A stretch of 64,000 nt of DNA from the NCBI GenBank assembly GCA_035758575.1, contig DASTXH010000017.1, positions 1 to 64,000 on the forward strand, in the 5' to 3' direction. This document shows positions 1 to 7,366 of this stretch, piece by piece. A model generated the notes under the pieces. It was given only the letters and a program-made list of their open reading frames with translations, was not told where the DNA came from and searched no databases. This DNA comes from JANWHZ01 sp035758575. Lineage in GTDB: Bacteria > Patescibacteriota > Saccharimonadia > Saccharimonadales > UBA4665. Made by a program: the position numbers and the translations under genes. Each line of letters begins with the position of its first letter. Within the stretch, counting starts at the first letter, position 1.

Positions 1-1
1 T

Positions 2-3000
2 AGCTTGGGCGTGTACGTATTTGCTAATAGTAATTCATCTACTATTGATGCACTCAATGTCCAAGGCTGGAACGGCAGCAGCGTAGTAAATGCCCTAGAC
101 GTAAAGAGCAATGGGTATGTGGGGATTGGGACGAGTAGCCCATCAACGCAGCTACAAGTTGCAGCAAACGGCCAATCGGTATTCATTGGAGACAATACCA
201 ACACGTCGGTTAACATTGGACTTAACGGTAGCCGCGGTATGGTGGGATATGACGGGAGCAGCGCAGTGCTACAAGCTGGCAGTGGCCACGGCATTAAGTT
301 CAACGTGAACAATAATACCTTTGCAAGCGGTACGGTAGCGACTATCAGCAGTACGGGCGCTACAGTCTTTGAGAACGCCACCAACTCTACTGCGGCGTTT
401 CAGGTGCAGAATGCTAGTGCGGCAGCAGTCCTTAATGTGGATACCACAACGAATCAGGTGACTATCGGCGCTAGTGCGGGAAATCCATACCCCGCCCTAA
501 CTGTCGACGGGGCTATGCAACAATATGGCTTCACAACACCCGCTACCAATGGCATAAATAACAACGAATGGACTGAGCTAGGGTATTGTTCGCTAACACT
601 TCAATACACTGGCTGCAGTTCTACGATTCATGTCATTGGCGGACAGAACGGCAGTAGTAGCGATAATACGCAGACAACCATATACTTCCAAACCTACCAA
701 CAGAACGCCATGGGAAGTGCCCCTGTGGTCATCGTTAACCTGGGGGCAAATACCGAGCAGATATCGAGCAGCGACATTGTGGCCGTTACCACAACTAACA
801 CAACGGGCAACACCATAGTACAACTCTGGGCGCGTATTGCTAACCAGTTCGAGCAGTGGAGCTATACTCCGTTCATCAACAATGACACTACCGGGACGCC
901 TATGACCTGGACACCCAACACTGCACTGCAAGTATCACTACCAACGGGAACGCAGACCGCCGCCAAATACAACGATATCCATGGGAGCACGGGCACCATA
1001 CAGGCGACGACGAATGCTACGAATACGTTTCAGGTCCAGAATACCAGCGGCGCCAGCCTCTTCACTGTAGACACCAGTAATACGGCAATTGTTCTTGGCA
1101 ACGATGGAACGCCTAGCGCGTTGACGGTACGCGGCGGCGCAGCTACGGGAACTGATGCGGCCGGCGCAAACCTTACATTTGCTGCCAGCAATGGAACTGG
1201 CTCCGGCGGATCTGGTGATATCATATTTCAGACCGCCGGCAAAGGTGCCGGGGCGAGTGTCACGGCCGGTACGGCAAGTGCTGTGCAACAAAACGCAGGC
1301 ACTGTTTCGCTCACCTTCTCGTACACTGTCGGTGCTCAGAGCAACCGCCTACTGCTGGTCGGCTTTACCACCTATGCCACTGGAGCAGTTGCGACAACGG
1401 GCGTCAAGTTCAACGGCACTAACATGACAAAACTATCATCGGTAGCCAATGCAGGCAGCCAAGCCTATAGCGAAATATGGTACATGGTCGCTCCGGCCAA
1501 CACGACAGCTAACGTCGTGATTACACTTACGGCAAGCTCGGCGATTGTAGCGGGCGCAGAATATTTTTACAACGTAAACCAGACGACTCCCTTCGGCACC
1601 GTAGCTACAGGAACTGGAACGGGCACGCTAGCAACCGTAAACCTCACCAGTACAAACTCCGGTCAGGTAGTATTTGATAACTTCGCCTTCCCTGCCAATA
1701 TCGGCAGCTGGAGCCCCAGCCAGACACAGTTATGGTACGGCAGTACAAATAACGGCGGTGGGGCCTCGTACGTAGCAGCAAATAATGGTTCTACCACGGT
1801 TACTTGGCAGAACAGCAGTACCGGCGAACAATGGGCGGATGTAGCCGTACCTATAAATCCCGTCAGCACAGGGTCTACCGCCGATACTCTTACCGACAGA
1901 CTACACATTGCCGCAAACGGCAACATCGGCATCGGCACCGCTTCCCCGCAAGATACACTGTCCATTGCATCGGGTAATATCTACCTCGGTAACGGTAGCG
2001 GTGACAGGATAAACATGAGTGGCTCACCTACAAGCACGACGATATACAACATATATGGCTCCAGCACCGAAACCATCCTGAACTCGCCCGCCAGCAATGG
2101 CGACATTGCCTTCAAAATACAAAATGCAGAGATTGCCCGATTCACCTCAGCTGGATATCTTGGCATCGGCACAACAGCGCCTGGGGCTGCCCTGGAAGTA
2201 GATCAGACCGCAACGGGTACGCCCGGTTCTTCGCCTGGCCTCATTGTACGCAGCATAACAGCTGGCGGTACAAACTCTCAGGCAGAAATAGAGCTGATAC
2301 CTTACAATAATGGCGGCGGCGGAACGGATTGGAGCATATCGGCAAACGACGATTCAAACCTTCTGAGAATCTTCAACGGATCAAACAACCGCTTAAGCAT
2401 CGACACAAACGGATACGTAAACGTAGCAACGCACATGCTCGTCGGATCGACAAGCGCTTCACCGTCAGACATGTTTGACGTATACATCAACGGATCAACC
2501 AACTTTGCCGTCCAGAATAACAGCAACGCCACAGGCGGATGGAACAGCGCGGGAACAATATTGAAGATCGGAAAAGACTCAACCACTAGCCGCTCTATCA
2601 ACGCCGCAGGTAGCGTTAGCTCCAACGGTGCTGACTACGCAGAATACTTTTACCAGCAATCGCCGGGCGTGCTTCAGGCTGGCGATCTCGTCACACTGAA
2701 CCCATCAGGCAAAGTTGAGCGTGCGGTTGCGGGTGAGCAAATTGTAGGCGTGGTCTCAACCCAAGCAGGCTTTGTGGGTAACGATCTGTACGATGCGAAC
2801 AATCCAGATGTCACCGCCTTAGTTGGTCTTATGGGCCAAATCCCCACCAAAGTAAGCACGGAAAATGGGGCAATCGCAACTGGAGACCCATTAACAATGT
2901 CAACAGACAAACCTGGCATCGCCGTGAAGTTAATGGGCAGCGGCAACATAGTGGGGTACGCGCTCGCAGACTTTACCAGTAATGATCCGAACGCAATCGG

Positions 3001-3628
3001 CAGCATAACAGTCCTGGTGCGACCCGGCCTGTCGGCCGCGACCGACCAAATGAACGCGCTTGGCACGCTTACGGCTAATGTAAATACTCTCCAGGGCCAA
3101 GTTTCCACCCTTTCTTCACGCGTGAACACCCTGGCGAGCCAGGTAGCATACCTCAATCAGCCAAACACATTTAGCGGCACATCATCCGCCCAGCTGGTGA
3201 TACAAAACGCAAATGGCGACTCCCTGCTTACTGCAGACACCGCACATATGACCATCACCGTGACCAACATGGTAGTCACCGGCACCCTGACAGTAGCAGG
3301 ACACCTCGTGACCGCGGGCAATACGCCTGTCATCGTTGCGAGTCCGGCGGCGTGTTCATCGCCATTAGCTACTATCAGCGGTACGGATACTACCGGGATT
3401 ATCACCATTACGACCGGTACAGGTTGCAATGCCTCAGGCGAGCTAGCTACGGTGACCTTCAATACAGCCTACACCACCGCTCCCCAAGTTGAGCTGACGG
3501 CCGCAAATGAAGCTGCGTCCCTTTTGCCCATCTATCGCAACACTGCGCCAACAGGATTCACACTATATATACCCAGTAAAGCGTCTGCTAAGACGACCTA
3601 TATGTTCAGCTACTTCACGGCCCAATAG
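2..3628 (+). CDS. Large repeat-rich cell-surface protein, tail-fibre/adhesin-like (5' partial)
   Basis: The frame is open to the left edge, so the true start and any signal peptide lie outside the window; about 1,200 residues are visible. It is Gly/Ser/Thr/Asn-rich with few charges, typical of an exported beta-rich fibre. Two repeat types are visible: GIGTxxPxxxL (near residues 40, 640 and 720) and FQVQNxSGxSLFxVDT (near 130, 345 and, degenerate, 1065). Near residue 880 is an ADYAEYF motif followed by a GDLVTLNPSGK-type segment, as seen in phage tail-fibre-like and CPR surface proteins. A heptad-like stretch near 1017-1056 could form a trimeric coiled coil before a beta-rich C-terminal domain. 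Role (surface attachment) is inferred; no enzymatic motif is seen. Confidence 0.75.
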   Translation, partial: SLGVYVFANSNSSTIDALNVQGWNGSSVVNALDVKSNGYVGIGTSSPSTQLQVAANGQSVFIGDNTNTSVNIGLNGSRGMVGYDGSSAVLQAGSGHGIKFNVNNNTFASGTVATISSTGATVFENATNSTAAFQVQNASAAAVLNVDTTTNQVTIGASAGNPYPALTVDGAMQQYGFTTPATNGINNNEWTELGYCSLTLQYTGCSSTIHVIGGQNGSSSDNTQTTIYFQTYQQNAMGSAPVVIVNLGANTEQISSSDIVAVTTTNTTGNTIVQLWARIANQFEQWSYTPFINNDTTGTPMTWTPNTALQVSLPTGTQTAAKYNDIHGSTGTIQATTNATNTFQVQNTSGASLFTVDTSNTAIVLGNDGTPSALTVRGGAATGTDAAGANLTFAASNGTGSGGSGDIIFQTAGKGAGASVTAGTASAVQQNAGTVSLTFSYTVGAQSNRLLLVGFTTYATGAVATTGVKFNGTNMTKLSSVANAGSQAYSEIWYMVAPANTTANVVITLTASSAIVAGAEYFYNVNQTTPFGTVATGTGTGTLATVNLTSTNSGQVVFDNFAFPANIGSWSPSQTQLWYGSTNNGGGASYVAANNGSTTVTWQNSSTGEQWADVAVPINPVSTGSTADTLTDRLHIAANGNIGIGTASPQDTLSIASGNIYLGNGSGDRINMSGSPTSTTIYNIYGSSTETILNSPASNGDIAFKIQNAEIARFTSAGYLGIGTTAPGAALEVDQTATGTPGSSPGLIVRSITAGGTNSQAEIELIPYNNGGGGTDWSISANDDSNLLRIFNGSNNRLSIDTNGYVNVATHMLVGSTSASPSDMFDVYINGSTNFAVQNNSNATGGWNSAGTILKIGKDSTTSRSINAAGSVSSNGADYAEYFYQQSPGVLQAGDLVTLNPSGKVERAVAGEQIVGVVSTQAGFVGNDLYDANNPDVTALVGLMGQIPTKVSTENGAIATGDPLTMSTDKPGIAVKLMGSGNIVGYALADFTSNDPNAIGSITVLVRPGLSAATDQMNALGTLTANVNTLQGQVSTLSSRVNTLASQVAYLNQPNTFSGTSSAQLVIQNANGDSLLTADTAHMTITVTNMVVTGTLTVAGHLVTAGNTPVIVASPAACSSPLATISGTDTTGIITITTGTGCNASGELATVTFNTAYTTAPQVELTAANEAASLLPIYRNTAPTGFTLYIPSKASAKTTYMFSYFTAQ

Positions 3629-3683
3629 GTTGAAATATAAATGAGCGCACATAAGTGCGCCCATATAACAAATATTCAACTAC

Positions 3684-3760
3684 TGGTCGGGGTGACAGGA
3701 CTTGAACCTGCGACCTCACGGCCCCCAGCCGTACGCGCTAGCCACCTGCGCTACACCCCG
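3684..3760 (-). tRNA. tRNA-Pro (anticodon GGG)
   Basis: The minus strand folds into a full cloverleaf: acceptor CGGGGTG with CACCCCG, anticodon loop CTGGGGG giving anticodon GGG, T-loop TTCAAGT, discriminator A. The 3' CCA is encoded in the DNA. Downstream on the minus strand a GGGCGCAC/GTGCGCTC hairpin followed by a T-rich stretch (about 3640-3665) may terminate it. Confidence 0.95.
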
Positions 3761-3779
3761 TTCTATAGTTATAAATGTA

Positions 3780-3907
3780 GTCGGAGCCGCCATGATTAAC
3801 CTGCCTTGAAAACAGGTGGGTGCTCGCATGTTTGCACCACGGTGCAAACACTATAAAGCTCCCGAATGATTACATGTTCAGGTAATCATTAGCGCGGCTT
3901 TCCCGAC
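3780..3907. other. Unassigned structured element, possible small RNA
   Basis: A gene-free 128-nt stretch between tRNA-Pro and the site-2 protease gene. Ends pair: 3780-3790 with 3894-3899 plus 3903-3907 (11 bp, 3-nt bulge). Inside are three hairpins: ACCTG/CAGGT around 3799-3817, TGTTTGCAC/GTGCAAACA around 3829-3850 (9 bp) and AATGATTAC/GTAATCATT at 3866-3874/3882-3890 (9 bp). The last arm can instead pair with 3792-3801, so two folds compete. The plus strand carries a tRNA-Ser(UGA)-like CTTGAAAA loop, but no T-arm exists, so it is not a normal tRNA. Strand and function are unknown. Confidence 0.45.
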
Positions 3908-3945
3908 CACAGACACATTATACCCCAGATTTTACAAATTTCACC

Positions 3946-4560
3946 CTATAAAAGCTTGTTCAACACAAACAAATTGAGATTGGTCAAAATACCACCAAAA
4001 CCGCTGAGCAATACGAGCGCAAAGATCAAAAACATACCTATCGGTTCCAGCTGACGCATAAATCGCTGGAACCCCTCAGGTGCGAATGCATATAACACTC
4101 GGGAACCGTCAAGCGGCGGGATAGGCACTAGATTAAACACGAACAGCGATACATTAAGGCTGACAAAAATGAACAGCGCATTTGCGGCAAAAGCCGATGC
4201 ATCAGTAAAGCGGAAGATTACTGCCCCGAGTATAGCAAGTACCAGGTTAGCCACCGGCCCGGCCAATGCCAGCAGCGCCGCGCCAAATTCCCCATAGCGC
4301 ACGCGCTCCGGATCGAACGGCACCGGCCGTGCCGCCAGTACCGGCGCGTGCAAAAACACCAGGGTAACGAGCGGCAGAATAACCGTCATTACTGGATCTA
4401 TATGGCGCAATGGATTAAAGCTAATTCTGCCCTGTTCAGCTGCCGTTGTGTCGCCTAGCAGGTAGCCCACATAAGCATGCATGGCCTCATGGATAGTCAT
4501 GGCAATAAGTAACGAGACAACAAGCACAATAATATCGGTGAGTGAAAAACCAGACAACAT
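3946..4560 (-). CDS. Site-2 protease family (M50) membrane metalloprotease
   Basis: Polytopic membrane protein of about 204 residues. It carries the zinc motif HEAMH near residues 24-28, the NPLRHIDP motif, a GPVAN motif and NLVPIPPLDG, which supplies the third metal ligand in M50 proteases. The family cleaves substrates inside the membrane; the substrate here is unknown, and no PDZ domain is present. The start at 4560 is preferred over an in-frame codon 30 nt upstream because TATACT lies exactly 6 nt before it, suggesting a leaderless mRNA. It diverges from the bL28 gene. Confidence 0.88.
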   Translation of the reverse strand: MLSGFSLTDIIVLVVSLLIAMTIHEAMHAYVGYLLGDTTAAEQGRISFNPLRHIDPVMTVILPLVTLVFLHAPVLAARPVPFDPERVRYGEFGAALLALAGPVANLVLAILGAVIFRFTDASAFAANALFIFVSLNVSLFVFNLVPIPPLDGSRVLYAFAPEGFQRFMRQLEPIGMFLIFALVLLSGFGGILTNLNLFVLNKLL

Positions 4561-4589
4561 AGCCGTAGTATAGCAGCTTCCGCCCAACA

Positions 4590-4618
4590 TTGACTTATTT
4601 CAGATAAATCGGTAAAAT
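4590..4618 (+). promoter_or_regulatory. Promoter of the bL28 gene
   Basis: TTGACT (4590-4595), a 17-nt spacer and TAAAAT (4613-4618), with an AAAGGA ribosome-binding site shortly before the ATG at 4653. Confidence 0.8.
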
Positions 4619-4652
4619 AACACCTTAAGAACACAAGTGTAAAGGATTATGT

Positions 4653-4850
4653 ATGCAAAAGTGTGACCTTACCGGTAAGGGCAAGCAGTTCGGCAGCAGT
4701 GTCAGCTTCTCCCAGCGCCACACCAAGAAAGTCTGGAAGCCAAACCTTCAGACCAAGACGTTGGTCGTTGATGGCCGCAAAGTTCGTTTGCAACTGAGCA
4801 CCCAAGCCATCCGCACCATGAAGAAAAAAGGCCTTATGGGCAGCAAATAA
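4653..4850 (+). CDS. rpmB: 50S ribosomal protein bL28
   Basis: A 65-residue basic protein starting MQKCDLTGKGKQFGSSVS, the usual bL28 opening, with the conserved S-x-RHTKKVWKPNLQ segment and a VRLQLSTQAIRTMKK-type C-terminal part. Length matches the family. It is a structural component of the large ribosomal subunit. It stands alone as a one-gene unit with a consensus promoter, an AAAGGA Shine-Dalgarno and a strong terminator. Confidence 0.97.
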   Translation: MQKCDLTGKGKQFGSSVSFSQRHTKKVWKPNLQTKTLVVDGRKVRLQLSTQAIRTMKKKGLMGSK

Positions 4851-4860
4851 GGCACCTGCC

Positions 4861-4898
4861 TATAAAAAACTCCGGTATAGATACCGGAGTTTTTTATA
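4861..4898. terminator. Bidirectional intrinsic terminator
   Basis: Inverted repeat AACTCCGGTAT/ATACCGGAGTT flanked by an A-run on one side and a T-run on the other, so it can serve both bL28 (plus) and the convergent MBL-fold gene (minus). Confidence 0.9.
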
Positions 4899-4911
4899 GC
4901 CTCGAGCAAAG

Positions 4912-5538
4912 CTAGCTGCGCGACAGAATAACGAGCTGCGTAGTAGCGCTGACTTCGGTAGGCTTGAAACGAAACTTACCTGTTGTTTCGTGAACTTCCA
5001 TACCGAGATTTTTTAGCACAGTCTCGAGCGGTTGCTGCACTACGGGATAGGTAATTGCCGGATCGTCGTAATGTACAGGTACTACTACCTTCGGCTCTAT
5101 TGCCTTCACCAGCTGCAGCGCACCGCCGGCGTCCAGCGTATAGCCATTGCCGCCTACCGGTACTACCATGACATCTACCATACCTATAGCCTCAAGCTGC
5201 TCATCGCTCAATTGTGGATAGATGTTCCCCGTAAACAGATACGTTACGTCGTCGGCAATGATCTTGTACATCGTGGCCGCAGTAGTATTTGGTTCATCCA
5301 TGTGAGCCCTTGCTGCTATGCCGACAACAGACAAATCAGACACTTCATATTCACCAGGCATATCAACGAAAAGTCTCAGCTCAGTCGCCGGCGCATCGTG
5401 TACGCTCGTGAACAACGCCACATCGCCTTGCTTTGTGACCGTCTTAAGACCGAGCTCAGCCAGCGTGTCGTCAATAACGACCCGTATACCCTTGTCGGTC
5501 AAAACTATGCAATTACCTCCGAAATACTGTAAATCCAT
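4912..5538 (-). CDS. MBL-fold protein, UlaG-like, with degenerate metal motif
   Basis: 208 residues with the fold of UlaG-type metallo-beta-lactamase proteins (Zn-dependent hydrolases on phosphoester or lactone substrates). The start MDLQYFGGNCIVL and the VVVPVHYDD segment are typical. The HxHxDH metal motif is reduced to TSVHDAP, and the usual GD metal ligand is replaced by FTGN, so catalysis may be lost or altered. An AAAGGA ribosome site precedes the ATG. It starts 3 bp after a winged-helix regulator gene, so the two are probably one operon. Confidence 0.75.
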   Translation of the reverse strand: MDLQYFGGNCIVLTDKGIRVVIDDTLAELGLKTVTKQGDVALFTSVHDAPATELRLFVDMPGEYEVSDLSVVGIAARAHMDEPNTTAATMYKIIADDVTYLFTGNIYPQLSDEQLEAIGMVDVMVVPVGGNGYTLDAGGALQLVKAIEPKVVVPVHYDDPAITYPVVQQPLETVLKNLGMEVHETTGKFRFKPTEVSATTQLVILSRS

Positions 5539-5541
5539 CTG

Positions 5542-6132
5542 TCATTCCTTTCCCTTTTCTAACATGCCCTGCCGATCTATAACTACTTGTTTCTTCGCGG
5601 CCAGCACATTACCGATAAATCGATCTTTCACTTGCTGCCTGTAGCGAAAGTCGGATGTAGTCATAACAGTATACCGCAATTCCTTGCCCTCTTTCTGCTC
5701 TAAGTCCGCTACAAACTTCTGTACTGCATTACCGTTCGTGTTACCGACAATAATCAAATCTACTCCGGCGCGGTCATCACGCGTAAATTGACCAGTAAGG
5801 ATCAGCAAGTCTACATTGCCAAGTGCCTTGTAATCGTCTTTTTGTTTGGCTACGGCTATCGCTCCGTCTTTCATAGAAGATGATCCAAAAATATCCCGAA
5901 GCGGCCTATAAAACTCATACGACTGGTTTACCTCGTAGTACAACCTGTTGTTGGTGGTGTCAGAGATAATGATACCGATATTGAGCAGATTTGAGAGCTC
6001 CCGACGGACTGAGTTGATTTGCTCATCGATCTTACGTGTTATTTCACGTACGTAAAATGATCGGTTGGGGTTACTTAAAAAGAGCTGCAGCAGCTTTACC
6101 CTTGTCTTCGACCCAAGCAATTGTTCAATCAT
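5542..6132 (-). CDS. Winged-helix transcriptional regulator (ArsR-like DNA-binding domain)
   Basis: 196 residues. Residues 1-70 form a winged helix: LLGSKTRVKLLQLFLSN, then a recognition-helix region REITRKIDEQINSVRRELSNL and a wing. The C-terminal part resembles a nucleotidyltransferase-like fold (LLILTGQFTRDDRAGVDLIIVG) as found in some CPR regulators; this is weak. TACAAT lies 6 nt before the ATG, so the mRNA is probably leaderless. It is followed at 3 bp by the MBL-fold gene, its likely partner. Ligand and targets are unknown. Confidence 0.7.
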   Translation of the reverse strand: MIEQLLGSKTRVKLLQLFLSNPNRSFYVREITRKIDEQINSVRRELSNLLNIGIIISDTTNNRLYYEVNQSYEFYRPLRDIFGSSSMKDGAIAVAKQKDDYKALGNVDLLILTGQFTRDDRAGVDLIIVGNTNGNAVQKFVADLEQKEGKELRYTVMTTSDFRYRQQVKDRFIGNVLAAKKQVVIDRQGMLEKGKE

Positions 6133-6169
6133 GAACTCATTGTAGCAAATAGGTACACAAACTGTCAGG

Positions 6170-7054
6170 CTATTTGTTCAGTAACGTTGTTATAAGCTCA
6201 ACAGATTTGGTGAATGCATCTCCGTTAGAAAGCCAGTGAATACACTCATTTCTCTTAAACCAGGTACGCTGTCGCTTGGCTAGCCTCAAATCGTTCGCCA
6301 CTATTGCGTCGCTCACCTGACTCTCCGTGATGCTGCCCTGTAAGTACAACAAAGCCGCTTTATATGCTGGCGCCCGCAACGCTTCAACTGCAGTGCCATA
6401 CCGCACGACAAGTTGCCTGGTTTCATCTAAAAGCCCATCATTCAACATCTGTTTCGCACGCTGCTTGAGCCGCTTGAGCAACTCATCCGGAGGTAACTGG
6501 AGGCCGATTACCAGTGTATGTGAACGTAATAGTCTCTGCTGTCGCATGGCGGTGCCGCTTTCTAGGATACGCATGAGGTGCCGCGGGTTACTACTATTCT
6601 CCGGCAGCGCAAACCCAGCCGCCAGAACACTGTGTTGCAGCTCAGCTACGGGCAGCTTCTCAAGCTGCGCGCGCATCCGTGGGTCAGGAGCCGATCTGAA
6701 TGCGTAATCAAATAGTATAGCGTCAATATATAGACCGGTGCCGCCAACCAACAGCGGCAACTTCCCCCTTCGCCCAATATCTTCTATAGCCCCAATGGCA
6801 AGCTGCTTGAAATTGAACGCATTAAAGCCCTGCCCAGGATCCATGACATCCAGCCCATAATGACGAACCTGTGCCCGCTCTGCTGCGCTAGGTTTCGCCG
6901 TGCCTATATCCATACCGACGTACACAGTGCGGGAGTCGGCGGCAATGATCTCGCCGTCGAAATGCTCAGCAAGGCGCATAGCCAGCGCACTTTTGCCGCT
7001 ACCAGTCTGACCAACGATGGCCACTAGTGGGCCTACTTGTTGTTCGGTGCCCAT
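6170..7054 (-). CDS. miaA: tRNA dimethylallyltransferase MiaA
   Basis: 294 residues, full family length. It transfers a dimethylallyl group to A37 of tRNAs that read UNN codons. P-loop GQTGSGKSAL at about 15-24, DSRTVYVGMDIGTAKPS (family DSxQxYxxxDIGTAKP; the Gln is Thr here), VGGTGLYIDAIL and a C-terminal KRQRTWFKR segment are visible. The start overlaps the end of the upstream alkyltransferase-like gene by 22 bp, so it is co-translated as last gene of thrS-ATL-miaA. Confidence 0.95.
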   Translation of the reverse strand: MGTEQQVGPLVAIVGQTGSGKSALAMRLAEHFDGEIIAADSRTVYVGMDIGTAKPSAAERAQVRHYGLDVMDPGQGFNAFNFKQLAIGAIEDIGRRGKLPLLVGGTGLYIDAILFDYAFRSAPDPRMRAQLEKLPVAELQHSVLAAGFALPENSSNPRHLMRILESGTAMRQQRLLRSHTLVIGLQLPPDELLKRLKQRAKQMLNDGLLDETRQLVVRYGTAVEALRAPAYKAALLYLQGSITESQVSDAIVANDLRLAKRQRTWFKRNECIHWLSNGDAFTKSVELITTLLNK

Positions 7055-7353
7055 AACAGCCTTACTACGTCTACGTAATAATCGTCGTTAACTGCTATAC
7101 CTTCAGCCTCCAGTGCGGCTTTATGCCCGGCCCGGCCTCCCGGATAGCCCAGTGCCAAACCGCCCCGCTTGTTCACCACCCGCTGCCACGGCAGGTTTGG
7201 GTCGCCAAAGTGGGCAATTCCACCCACAATCCGGGCGGCACGTGCATTCCCGCACAGCGCCGCCAGCTGGCCATATGTCATGACTCGGCCATAAGGTATT
7301 TGGGCTACGATCGCCTCTACGCGCTCCCTAAAACCCGCCGCTACCTCCTGCAT
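7033..7353 (-). CDS. Alkyltransferase-like (ATL) DNA-binding protein, MGMT family without catalytic Cys
   Basis: 106 residues matching the C-terminal DNA-binding domain of O6-alkylguanine-DNA alkyltransferase: IPYGRVMTYGQLAALCG, then ARAARIVGGI. The active-site PCHRV is PWQRVV, with Trp in place of the reactive Cys, which defines ATL proteins. These bind O6-alkylguanine and hand the lesion to nucleotide excision repair rather than repairing it. The start at 7353 is chosen for an AAGGAG site 8 nt upstream; it begins 13 bp after thrS. Confidence 0.88.
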   Translation of the reverse strand: MQEVAAGFRERVEAIVAQIPYGRVMTYGQLAALCGNARAARIVGGIAHFGDPNLPWQRVVNKRGGLALGYPGGRAGHKAALEAEGIAVNDDYYVDVVRLLWAPNNK

Positions 7354-7366
7354 ATTAGGTGTCTCC

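Noticed and set aside
3780..3907. tRNA-Ser(UGA) gene suggested by the CTTGAAAA loop
   Set aside because: The anticodon stem has a mismatch and there is no T-arm or proper acceptor with CCA on either strand.
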